The notes beneath the pieces were generated by a model. It saw nothing but the letters and a program-made list of their open reading frames with translations. It had not been told where the DNA came from and ran no database searches. Below, in pieces: positions 39,650-48,803 of a stretch of 64,000 nt of DNA (its first letter is position 1; every line of letters starts with the position of its first letter). The stretch covers positions 124,001 through 188,000 of the forward strand of contig CBDCOR010000020.1 in NCBI GenBank assembly GCA_965219855.1. The letters run 5' to 3'. Source of the stretch: CAUZIZ01 sp965219855. GTDB taxonomy: Bacteria > Acidobacteriota > UBA6911 > RPQK01 > JAJDTT01. The translations under genes were made by a program, and so were the position numbers.

Positions 39650-40687
39650 CTAGCGGGCTCTGAGCCAGACCTTGGCGAGATGGATCCGGGTCTGGGCTTG
39701 TCGGTGGCTGGAATAGTAGCTCACCCAAAGGATCCCATCGTGCCAGACCATGCCCGGGTAGGAGTTGTCCCCACTGGACGGTAGGTGGACGAGCTTGGAC
39801 AGGCTTCGCTTTTCTGTGTCCAGGTAGGCCAGCGTCATCCTCGAGGTCCGCTCGGCACGGTCCTCGCGCATTCGTCCTCCGGCGATCCACCCATAGGGCG
39901 TTTTCACCATGCTGGGGCCTCCCATCGGCTCGAACCAGGGACCCAGTTCATGGGCGCTCCAATCGGTGTAGGGTGGCTCACCCACCAGCAGAACCGGGCC
40001 ATTGTTCCGCCTGCCCATCTCATCGTTGAGCGACAGTACGCGTCGAACCAGGCCATAGGCGGTATCGCCGTCGAACTCCAGATGGGTTTCCGAGGGTTTG
40101 TCCTTACAGTAGGCTTCTTCGGCCACGACCCGGAAGCTGGTGCCGTTGCTGCTCTCGAGGAATGAGAGGCAATCGGGTCCGTCAGGAGCAGGAAGGGAAA
40201 AGCCATAGAGCTTTCCCCGGTGCCAGGTGGCTTGCCACAGGATTCTTCCGGGTGCAACTGCGATCTGGGGATGGGACCAGTTCCATCCATCTTCAGTGAA
40301 GGAAACAAAACTGCCGGCGGAGTTCTGTGGGTCGTGCTCCAATCGGACGAGTCCCAGCAGCATGAGTCTGTCGTCGGGGGTAATCTCCAATTCTGGGTCT
40401 CTCAGATCGTAACCGGGGAGCACAAACAGAGCTGCTGGCTTCCAGGTCTCTCCGTCCTCAGAGACCAGTACGCGGATCTTGCCGTCATACGAGACGTGTT
40501 GGTAGCCTTCGCGAAAAGTACAGTAAAACCGATCCCGCCAGCGGATCAGGTCGGTGAAGGCGTTGTGTGCGCCATGATGCCAGAGCCCTTTGACCTCCAC
40601 CTGCTCTACGGCAACCGGTGGATCCTGTGCAAAGGCGGGTCCGCAGGCGATAACGAGGAGAATCAGGGCGGCTGTTCGATTCAGCAT
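39650..40687 (-). CDS. secreted exo-sialidase-like propeller protein
   Basis: A 345-residue protein. The ATG at 40687 gives a clean signal peptide (MLNRTAALILLVIACGPAFA); the longer frame upstream adds no sense. Propeller turns such as GKIRVLVSEDGETWKP, SFTEDGWNWSHP and LESSNGTSFRVV, with RWRDRFYCTFREG near the start, resemble the arginine-bearing strand of sialidase-like enzymes. It may remove terminal sugars outside the cytoplasm; the substrate is unknown. It is unrelated in detail to the 8636-type family. Confidence 0.72.
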   Translation of the reverse strand: MLNRTAALILLVIACGPAFAQDPPVAVEQVEVKGLWHHGAHNAFTDLIRWRDRFYCTFREGYQHVSYDGKIRVLVSEDGETWKPAALFVLPGYDLRDPELEITPDDRLMLLGLVRLEHDPQNSAGSFVSFTEDGWNWSHPQIAVAPGRILWQATWHRGKLYGFSLPAPDGPDCLSFLESSNGTSFRVVAEEAYCKDKPSETHLEFDGDTAYGLVRRVLSLNDEMGRRNNGPVLLVGEPPYTDWSAHELGPWFEPMGGPSMVKTPYGWIAGGRMREDRAERTSRMTLAYLDTEKRSLSKLVHLPSSGDNSYPGMVWHDGILWVSYYSSHRQAQTRIHLAKVWLRAR

Positions 40688-40760
40688 TGGTGTCGGGAAT
40701 CGGACGATAAATCGAATCAGTGGTCTGTAGGTGTAAGCTAGCATGGTCTGGCATCCTAGG

Positions 40761-41148
40761 TGTAGCGAGCGGCCTCATACCGCCGAGCAACACCGGCGTC
40801 TGCTTGAGTGTACACTTTCCAGGAGGCCGCTTCAGCGGCCTGGCGCGAAGCGCAATAGACCCGGTGTTTACGCCGGGGTAACCCGGTCTCCTACCCCTCC
40901 TGAGGGCCGTTCACGGTCCTTCTCGAACGGCGGCTTTAGCCATCGTCGACCCGGAGTCTGGCTGAAGCCCGCGTTCGAGAAGCCCGCTAAAGCGGGCTCC
41001 GCTATCTGCCGTTCCGCCCACCCGGCCCTGAAGGACCGGGCTATTGCGCTTCGCGCTAGACCGCTGAAGCGGTCTCTTAGCAACCACATCACGCCGAAGC
41101 AGGAAACTTGACCAGTCTGTGAACTTCCTCTCCACCAAGGGGCCCTAG
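40761..41148 (+). repeat. 388-bp structured repeat, copy 1
   Basis: It is nearly identical (two differences noticed in 388 bp) to 51991-52378. It consists of successive perfect or near-perfect palindromes: AGGCCGCTTCAGCGGCCT, GACCCGGTGTTTACGCCGGG, GCCCGCTAAAGCGGGC and GACCGCTGAAGCGGTC. ORFs across it exist on both strands but are by-products of the palindromes. No terminal inverted repeat was seen. Confidence 0.88.
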
Positions 41149-41814
41149 GCAAGGACGAACCCGACGGATTCCCCGCACAGTGATGCCTTCCCAAAGGAGA
41201 ACTGATGGTAGCGGGTCCGGGAAGCCTGAAGCGGAAGCGAGGGGTTGGGGACAGCGGGATCTTGCCGTTGTCCGCTCTCTCCTCGGAACTTGGGTTCCGG
41301 TTGCTGAAGTGACAGCCGCGCGCGGCACTGTCGACCAGAGACCATTTGGGATTTGGTGGTTGTGACCAATACCAGGGGTTTTTCGCTGATTTCGCCTCAC
41401 TTCACCTCAGTGCCTATCATTTTGGGAAATGGGCCCTTAGGTCTTCCCCAGCTCTTTACCTCATTTCCTCTCAGTTGAGAAATACCTAGAAGCACCTAAC
41501 TACTCAGCAGCATACACCTATTAGCAGCTATTTGGCGCCTGGAAACGATACTCTCAATGACCGAGGTTGCTGAGCAGCCCCCAGGGATAGAGGTAAAGCT
41601 CGAAGGACGTTGGTAAGGACGAGGTTATTTTCAACGGTACGTACAAAGTGTCAGAGTAGATCACCCCTGAACGGCCTCTTTGCACCTAGAAGCGGTCATT
41701 CAAGTTTTCCGAGGAAACCTCGAACGAACTACCGCAAACGGGCCAGAAGCGGCCATTCACTCAACGGGATATGGCCCCTCGTCAAACTCGACGGAGTGAT
41801 CGTCCTTCGCTCCA
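41149..41814. other. gene-free stretch of ~665 bp
   Basis: No gene was recognised. It holds the second copy of the ~105-bp dispersed repeat and a short stretch (about 41217-41250) resembling, inverted, 52582-52614 beside the other 388-bp repeat. The gene that follows is 5'-truncated, so this is probably rearranged DNA. Confidence 0.5.
41640..41742 (-). repeat. ~105-bp dispersed repeat, copy 2
   Basis: It is the complement of the repeat at 26268-26372 and shares AAAACTTGAATGACCGCTT, GCCGTTCAGG and CTACTCTGACACT. A related AAGCGGCCATTCA lies just after it. Confidence 0.7.
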
Positions 41815-44147
41815 GCAGTCGCCTACAACTCGTCCAACAACGAATACCTAGTGGTATGGAGCGCAGACGACACCGACACCCCTGGCGTTGGCGACGACGA
41901 GTTCGAGATTTTCGGACAACGTATCGATGCTGCCACCGGTACCGAAAGAGGGGTGAATGACCTTCGCATAAGCGACGCTGGAGGAACGGGAGATGCTGGC
42001 TTCATCGGCCCGGGCCGACCGGCCGTCGCCTATAATCCGACCAACAATGGCTATCTGGTGGTGTGGCTAGCGAACGACCCGGACACGGCAGGGATTGTCG
42101 CTGGCGAGCTGGAGATTTTCGGACAATGCCTCGACGCCGCCACCGGTGCCGAAGTAGGGGTGAATGATTTTCGCATCAGCGACGTGGGAGGAACCGGGAA
42201 TGTGTCCACCCGGGTGGGCTTTCCCATTGTCGCTTATAACACGACCAGCAACGAGTATCTGGTGGTGTGGCAAGCGGACGATACGGATACGCCAGGGATC
42301 GTCGACGGTGAGCTGGAGGTTTTCGGCCAGTGCCTCGCCGCCGCCACCGGTGCCGAGATCGGAGCCAACGACTTTCGCATCAGCGACGCGGGAGAAACGG
42401 GGAATCCTGCCTTTACCGCTACCCGTCCGGCCGTCGCCTATAATCCGACCAACGACGAGTATCTGGTGGTGTGGCAGGCGGAGGATACTGATACGACAGG
42501 GATCGTCGATGGCGAGTTGGAGGTTTTCGGGCAGCGCCTCGCCGCCGCCACCGGTGCCGAAATAGGCGTAAATGACTTTCGCATCAGCGACGTTGGAGGA
42601 ACTGGTTTTCCCGACTTCGACGCGTTCTTTCCAGACGTCGCCTATAACCGGACAAACAACGAGTATCTGGTGGTGTGGCAAGCCGACGACACGGATACGT
42701 CCGGGATTGTCGACGACGAGTTTGAGATCTTCGGCCAGAGGCTCGTCTTTGCGTTCGTGCTCCACTTCGCTCAATTTGGCAATGGAAGCGGCCTGAAGTC
42801 TGAGATCGTTCTCACCAATCCTCACCCGACTCAGACGGTCACCGGCGAGGTCACCCTCCTCGATGTGGGCGGTGCGGTTCTGGATCTGCGAAACAACCTC
42901 TCTGGGACGACGGGCGTGGACGCCACGAAGGTGATGCCGCAGTTCAGCATCCCTGCTTTGGGCTCGGTTCGGATCGAGACCGACGGCCTAGGTCCCCTCA
43001 GCACTGGCTCGGTGGTGGTGGTGGCTACGGGGGCCGTTGGAGGAGTGATCCGTTTCGAGATCGCCGGAACCGGTGTGGCCGGAGTCGGATCGGGAACCCC
43101 GTTCAAGAAGGCCATCGTACCGGTGCAGCGGATCGGATCCATCAATACTGGGATCGCCACTCGCAACACCAGCTCTGTCGAGCAGGCTGTGGTGAACATG
43201 ACTTTGCGTAACCTACAGGGGAACGGAGTCGCCGCGGGCCAAGCCGCGGTGACCCTGGAGCCCAACGCCCGCAACTCCCAATTCATCAACGAGATTTTCC
43301 CGGGCGCTAATACCGAAGACTTCCAGGGGACGGTCACCCTGGAGAGCGCAAACTCCATCAGTGCTCTGGCCCTGGAGTTGGGCGACACCGGAGAGTTCAC
43401 GACGCTGCCGGTTACTGCAGTCCCGACCAACGGAGCAGCCCAGGTTTCCATCACACAAGCGGTCGCACCCTTCGAGCTGAGCTTCGCACAGTTCGGAAAC
43501 GGAGGCGGGCTGACCTCGGAGATCGTTATCATTTCGCCGGGAGCCTCCACGGGCAGGTGTCCCTGTTCGACCTCACCGGAGTTCCTCTGGACCTGCGAGG
43601 CAAGTTGAGTGCCTCGGGTCCCATCGACGACGCGAACGCCGTGATTGGCTACGACCTGCCGGAGAATGGATCGTTGCGCTTGAAGACGGACGGCGCCGGA
43701 GATCTCGTGGTGGGATCGGCCCGGGTCACTTCCGAAACGCTAGCAGGAGGCGTCATTCGTTTTCAGATCGCCGGCATCGGTGTGGCCGGCGTAGGGGCGG
43801 CCTCGCCGGTCCGACGGGCCATCGTACCCGTCCAACGGACCGCCGGAGGAATCAACACGGGTCTGGCCATCCGCAACGGGAACCTGAATCCTACGGCCAA
43901 CGTCGCGATCACGTTGCGAGACCTTCAAGGGAATCCCGTAGCCAATGGAACGGCGGCGCGGGATCTGGCTTCGAACGTGCGCGTGGCTCAGTTCATCAAT
44001 GAGTTGTTCCCCGACGCACAGACGGACGACTTCCAAGGTACGGTGACTTTCGACAGCAACGTTCCCGTTTCGGCCATCTCGCTGGAGTTGGGACAGGCCG
44101 GCCAGTTCACGACGCTGCCTGTGACTGGGCTGATCGCAGCACCTTAG
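41815..44147 (+). pseudogene. NEYLVVW tandem-repeat surface protein, 5'-truncated and frameshifted
   Basis: The frame opens inside a repeat (VAYNSSNNEYLVVW) without a start. It contains about four and a half units of ~68 residues (AYNPTNNEYLVVWQADDTDT, GELEVFGQRLAAATGAEIG, VNDFRISDVGGTG). Two copies of a beta domain follow (LHFAQFGNGSGLKSEIVLTN, NTGIATRN, QFINEIFPGANTEDFQGTV), the second after a one-base loss near 43557 (ACGGGCAGG for GGGGCAGG). The beta domain is the one at the C-terminus of the tyrosinase. It is likely an exported protein missing its beginning. Confidence 0.78.
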
Positions 44148-44204
44148 GAATCGGGTGATCGCAATCGATCTCGCAGATTCTCAGCCGTAGGTCGTTATTA
44201 CTAG

Positions 44205-46075
44205 TCCCAAAAGAAGTAGATGAAAGTGGACTAAACCACATGTAAACACCTGAAATGCCAGACCTGACGGGTATTCTGGGGTTGTCAAAGAAACTTCAGA
44301 ACAAGCCGAAAGGAGGCATTTCAGGTGAAGAAAAAGGATAGCGCAATCATCCGCAAACGGGAAGCAGAGGTTGCTCAGCGATTGAGCCCCAGCTGGAACG
44401 GTCAAGACCCGAAACCGGTGCTCTCGCCCGAGGTCATCAGCTACGAGGTCTCGGAGAAAACGGGTGCGGTCAGTTACGGTGGTCTGGGGCTGCTGCAGCA
44501 GGTGGTGAAGTGGAGTGGGCTGGGGAAAGCCATTGACCAGGCGGTGACGCTGCTCAAACGCCACCAACCGTACCACGAATCGGACCACGTCCTGAGCCTG
44601 ATCTACAACGTGGCCACGGGCGGGACCCGCTATCAGGATATTGAACTGCGACGTCAGAGTGTGAGTTTCCTGGAGGCGGTGGGAGCCGAGAAGATCCCCG
44701 CCCCCAGCACGGCCGGAGACTTTGTGCGCCGCTTTGACGCGCCCGACGTGGTGGATCTGATGGAAGCCGTCAATGCCAGCCGCCTCAAGGTCTGGGCCCA
44801 ACAACCGGCCCGTTTCTTCCAACGGGCGGAGATCGACGTGGATGGGACGATGGCCCCCACGAGCGGCGAATGCAAGGAAGGGATGGAGATCAGCTACGAC
44901 GGGCAGTGGGGCTATGCGCCGCTGATCGTGACGCTGGCCAATACGGGAGAGGTGCTCTATGCGGTCAACCGCTCGGGCAACCGTCCCTCTCATGAGGGAG
45001 CGGCCGAATGGCTGGATCGGAGTATCGAGCTGGTTCGAGAGGCGGGTTTTCGGAAGGTGCGCCTGCGCGGGGACACGGATTTTTCGCTGACGGCTCATTT
45101 TGACCGTTGGACGGAGGCGGGCGTGGAGTTTGACTTCGGGATCGACGCCCATCCGAGCTTCGTCAAGTGGGCGGAGGCGTTGCCAGAAGCGAGATGGAAA
45201 GAGCTGGGGCGCCCCAGCCAGGGGAAAGGAAAAGGGAAGAAGCGGCGCCAGCGGCGGGACAAAGTGAAGCCGGAGATTGTCAAGAGACGCGGGTTCAAGA
45301 CGCTGACGCTGGAACGGGAAGAGATCGCGGAGATCGACTACCGTCCGAGCAAAGCGAAGCGAACCTATCGGATGGTGATCTTGCGCAAGACGATCCTGGT
45401 CGAGAAAGGCCAGAAGCGGCTGCTGCCGCAGACGCGCTACCACTTTTATGTCACCAATATCTCGGCCAGAACGTTGGGAACGGCGGGAGTCGTACGGGAA
45501 AACAACCGGCGCTGCAACCAGGAGAACGTCATTGAACAACTCAAGAACGGAGTCGAGGCCCTGCGGATGCCCTCGGATACGCTGGTAGCCAACTGGGCCT
45601 ATCTGGTGATTGCGGCTCAAGCCTGGAATCTGAAAGCCTGGATGGGGTTGGTGCTGCCGGCGCGACTGCAAGCCCGACAGCTGGTGAAGATGGAGTATCG
45701 CCGTTTCCTGCGAGAGGTCATTGAAATGCCCTGCCAGATTTTGCGCAGGGGCCGACAGTTGGTCTATCGGCTGCTGGATGTCAATGGTTGGAGCCGTCTT
45801 CTCTTGGAAGGCAGTAAGTGGTTGAAACACCGGCCAGCTACCTGAAACTGAAAGGAGATAAAGTAGCTCCGAGGGTCGCCAGAGCTGGGGCGAGGTGTCT
45901 CTACAAACGCCCCCCAAGAGGGCAGAATCGTTTTCCCTGAGCGATCGGCGTGGAGGACAGCTGAACACGTGCCTGTTCTGAGTGACTTCGCGCCGAAATT
46001 TAGAATTTAGGTCTCCAAAATGGCTCCTCGGAGCCGACAAAGGGGTCTATTTTCGAACTTGCGCTTATTTTGGGA
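44205..46075 (+). mobile_element. IS1380-family element B, intact (1871 bp)
   Basis: The ends TCCCAAAAGAAGTAG and, inverted, TCCCAAAATAAGCGC are flanked by a perfect CTAG duplication at 44201-44204 and 46076-46079. It is the uninterrupted sister of the element at 14300-19189 and serves as reference for both insertions found in that copy. Confidence 0.95.
44325..45845 (+). CDS. IS1380-family transposase, intact
   Basis: A 506-residue transposase with a GGAGG site upstream (start MKKKDSAIIRKREAE). The N-terminal domain has GGLGLLQQVVKWSGLGKAID and ATGGTRYQDIELRR. The DDE residues lie in EIDVDGTMAPTSGECKEG, LRGDTDFSLT and RRCNQENVIEQLKNG. It differs at few positions from the broken copy at 14.5-17.4 kb. 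It is only distantly related to the transposase at 17564-18961, although both use YTAG-type targets. Confidence 0.92.
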   Translation: MKKKDSAIIRKREAEVAQRLSPSWNGQDPKPVLSPEVISYEVSEKTGAVSYGGLGLLQQVVKWSGLGKAIDQAVTLLKRHQPYHESDHVLSLIYNVATGGTRYQDIELRRQSVSFLEAVGAEKIPAPSTAGDFVRRFDAPDVVDLMEAVNASRLKVWAQQPARFFQRAEIDVDGTMAPTSGECKEGMEISYDGQWGYAPLIVTLANTGEVLYAVNRSGNRPSHEGAAEWLDRSIELVREAGFRKVRLRGDTDFSLTAHFDRWTEAGVEFDFGIDAHPSFVKWAEALPEARWKELGRPSQGKGKGKKRRQRRDKVKPEIVKRRGFKTLTLEREEIAEIDYRPSKAKRTYRMVILRKTILVEKGQKRLLPQTRYHFYVTNISARTLGTAGVVRENNRRCNQENVIEQLKNGVEALRMPSDTLVANWAYLVIAAQAWNLKAWMGLVLPARLQARQLVKMEYRRFLREVIEMPCQILRRGRQLVYRLLDVNGWSRLLLEGSKWLKHRPAT

Positions 46076-46268
46076 CTAGTGCCGCTCGGGGAACAAATCG
46101 AAGAGTCGTATCTGGGTTGCAGTACTCCGAACTTTGGTCACTCCGCAGCATTTCAGCGAAGTGACTCGGTCTTGATACTGTCCATGATCTGTTGAAACCG
46201 GGCAGGCGGCTTTTCGAGGTTCGAGATCAGGACGTCACCATCTTCTCGAGCTGCCCATAACACATTCC

Positions 46269-46450
46269 CTAGGAACGCTGTTTCTCTTCAAGATCTTCGA
46301 CGACCATCCCGTAAATCTTTCTGGAGGTCTCGTCTTTCGTCTCATCCATCAACCGTCGGTACCTCCGAAGCAAGTCATCCTCGGCCGGTGCATCTTCCCT
46401 TCCTCTGAGAGTTAGCGACCCAAGTCGAGGAAGAATTGCGTTAGGAGGAG
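46269..46450 (-). pseudogene. C-terminal fragment of the membrane-protein gene beyond the ISAzo13 insertion
   Basis: An open frame without start encodes NAILPRLGSLTLRGREDAPA and LLRRYRRLMDETKDETSRKI, ending EDLEEKQRS with TAG. It begins at the left end of the ISAzo13 element and lies on the same strand as the truncated gene at 47736-48505. It is read as the missing tail of that gene; the exact join cannot be made because the target duplication is unclear. The stretch 46076-46268 before it holds nothing recognised. Confidence 0.4.
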
Positions 46451-47735
46451 TAAATAAATAAAGGTGTCAATATATAGTTAGTAATGCTATGCTGCACATG
46501 CATGGATACGCTGACCGAATTGACGGAGAAATTCCGCTCTGTATGGCCCCTGTTGGATGAACGAACGCGGCGGATTATGGCGGCCAGTGAAGCGAGAGCG
46601 TTGGGCCATGGCGGAGTCAGTTTGGTACGCCGTGCCTGCGGACTGTCGCGCAAGGCAATCGCTAAAGGAATCCGTGAAATCGAAGAGGGTTTCGTGCCCA
46701 TGGAAGGCCGCATCCGGCGGCCCGGAGCGGGACGCAAGCCCCTGACGGTTTCGGACCCGGGGCTGGTGGAGCAATTGGAAGAAATGAGCGAGGTCCAAAC
46801 TCGGGGTGACCCGGAGTCTCCGTTGCGTTGGATTTGCAAGAGCACGCGGGCCATCGCGAAAGAACTGGCCCGGCACAAACACCCGGTCAGTCATACGAAG
46901 GTGGCGCAGATCCTTCACGACCTCGACTACAGTCTGCAGAGCAATCGGAAGACCGAGGAAGGGAAAGATCATCCGGACCGCGACGCCCAGTTTCGGCACA
47001 TCAGCGCCACCGTCAGACACTGCCTGAGGGAAGGCAGTCCGGTCATTTCCGTGGATACCAAGAAGAAAGAACTCATCGGCAACTACGACAACGCGGGCCA
47101 GCAATGGCTTCCCGCCGGGCAGCCGATCAAGGTTCAGGGTCATGACTTTCCCACTCCCGACGTTCCCCGTGCCTATCCTTACGGCGTTTATGACATTGGG
47201 CGCAATACCGGCTTTGTCAATGTCGGCACCGATCACGACACGGGAGCGTTTGCGGTCGCCTCCATTCGCGGCTGGTGGCGCCAGGAAGGGAGACGGATCT
47301 ATCCGAATGCAAGAACGATACTGATCACCGCCGACGCCGGCGGGAGCAACGGTTGGCGGTTGCGCCTTTGGAAATTTGAGTTGCAGAAGTTCGCAGACGA
47401 AACGGGCCTCCCGGCTTCGGTCTGTCATTTTCCACCCGGCACCAGCAAATGGAACAAGATCGAACACCGCCTCTTTTCTTTCATCTCTTCGAACTGGCGC
47501 GGCGAACCTTTACGAGACTACGAAACAATTGTTCAACTCATCGCGAAGACAACGACAGCTAAAGGACTCAAAGTGACGTGCCGGCTAGATCGCCGCAAGT
47601 ATCCCACTGGACGCAAAGTCTCCAATGAAGAAATGAAGCGAATCCAGATGCGGCCCAACCCGTTCCATGGCGAATGGAATTAATGTAATAGAACCGAACT
47701 CCGCCGAATCATAACATGATACCTTTATTTATTTA
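46451..47735 (+). mobile_element. ISAzo13-type insertion sequence (1285 bp)
   Basis: The inverted ends TAAATAAATAAAGGTGTCA and TAAATAAATAAAGGTATCA bracket one transposase. No clear target duplication is visible. The right end supplies the TAA that closes the truncated membrane-protein frame at 47736. Confidence 0.85.
46484..47683 (+). CDS. ISAzo13-family transposase
   Basis: A 399-residue transposase; a start at the inner ATG (46502, MDTLTELTEKFRSVWPLLDE) is equally likely. Signatures are RRIMAASEARALGHGGVSLV, ISVDTKKKELIGNYDN with the first Asp, ADAGGSNGWRLRLWK with the second, and FPPGTSKWNKIEHRLFSFI with the Glu, all typical of ISAzo13. It is intact. Confidence 0.92.
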   Translation: MLCCTCMDTLTELTEKFRSVWPLLDERTRRIMAASEARALGHGGVSLVRRACGLSRKAIAKGIREIEEGFVPMEGRIRRPGAGRKPLTVSDPGLVEQLEEMSEVQTRGDPESPLRWICKSTRAIAKELARHKHPVSHTKVAQILHDLDYSLQSNRKTEEGKDHPDRDAQFRHISATVRHCLREGSPVISVDTKKKELIGNYDNAGQQWLPAGQPIKVQGHDFPTPDVPRAYPYGVYDIGRNTGFVNVGTDHDTGAFAVASIRGWWRQEGRRIYPNARTILITADAGGSNGWRLRLWKFELQKFADETGLPASVCHFPPGTSKWNKIEHRLFSFISSNWRGEPLRDYETIVQLIAKTTTAKGLKVTCRLDRRKYPTGRKVSNEEMKRIQMRPNPFHGEWN

Positions 47736-48505
47736 CGATGCCTTAATCATCCGCTCGATCGTGTTGAACAAGAAGTCTGTACTGTACCCGGCTAGGAATC
47801 CCGCTGCTGCACCCTTAAGAGCGTACGCGCCATTGTCGTCAACGAAGAGAACCATCACACCTCCACTGAGAGTACCGAGGAGGAAGCGGGCACGGTTCTC
47901 AGGAATGCGGCGAGGATCGAATTCCCGAGTATGGAGCTGCTGTGTGGTTTCTCTGAGGATGTAGGCATCGGCACCGAGCGCCCCATAAAGGTAGGGAATG
48001 ACCAACGTCACTGTAGTGTCAATGTAGGGCCCTGGAATGCGTCACGACTCAAGTGAAAAATGTGGAAAATCAGTATGACAATGATGTTGATGAAGGTACG
48101 CCACCAAAGGTGCCGAACATAAGACGACGCTTCCGATGGCACAACGACTTTACCATTCTCAACTTGATCCTCAGTGGCCTTCAAAGTGTTTACATTAACC
48201 GAACCGAGACGCCGCTCAAGAGTTTGGTATGCGCTGACCAAAGTCCCGAAGTCTTCTTCCGATACGCTACCAGTTCGATCGTAGTTCAGCCGGATCTGGT
48301 AGAGCGTCCTAGCATCAACAGAAGCTGGTAGCTGTCCCGTTTCAACGGCGAAACGGACAAGTCTCCTGACGTCGCCAAGCAGTTCCTTGAGGGATTCTTT
48401 GAGTTCGGAGGGTTGAGTGCCCGATTCAACTGAACTTCGAGCGTTATGCGGATCCGAAGTTTGGGCCTCGGCCTTGCGATCTTTGTCCATTTTTGCCGCC
48501 TCCAA
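47736..48505 (-). pseudogene. membrane protein, frameshifted and truncated by ISAzo13
   Basis: The first frame (48505-48008) has a charged helical N-terminus (SELKESLKELLGDVRRLV) and a transmembrane segment (TFINIIVILIFHIFHL). The second frame (from about 48025 to 47736) continues sensibly as GPYIDTTVTLVIPYLYGALG, then ADAYILRETTQQLHTREFDP and LGTLSGGVMVLF, so a one-base shift at the GGGCCC stretch is likely. The frame ends at the IS boundary (ERMIKAS-stop). Two to four membrane segments are predicted. The function is unknown. Confidence 0.65.
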
Positions 48506-48803
48506 ACTCTATGAGGAGTGTCTGGACCTTCTGACACGTAGAAGCTAGTACGCCTATCGTATCGGAGGAATCAGGGGATTGCAATCAACCTCTCAGATTC
48601 CCGCTCGACCGTCGTTTAATAGCAGAGTTCGCGAACCATCATGGGTCACTGGAAGGAACCCCTAGACGTAGCGAGCGACCTCATACCGCCGAGTCGTGTT
48701 ACGATACAAGTTGAACATAGCGATGTCCGGTGTCTCAGAAAAAGACCGTTTACAGGAGCGGCAAAAAGATGCGGCTCAAACCTAGAGTCCCAGTTCCGGG
48801 GTA
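48506..48803. other. gene-free stretch
   Basis: No gene was seen. Bases ~48666-48693 (TAGCGAGCGACCTCATACCG and the following CCGAG) match the first part of the 388-bp repeats, a short third trace of that family. Confidence 0.5.

Noticed and set aside
40743..41111. 122-residue ORF present in both 388-bp repeats (also 51910-52341)
   Set aside because: It is conserved only because the repeat is; composition follows the palindromes, there is no ribosome site and both strands are open.
44181..46040. 619-codon minus-strand ORF across IS1380-family element B (and a similar one at 14335-15657)
   Set aside because: It is a mirror of the transposase gene with biased codon positions; the opposite frame carries the DDE motifs.
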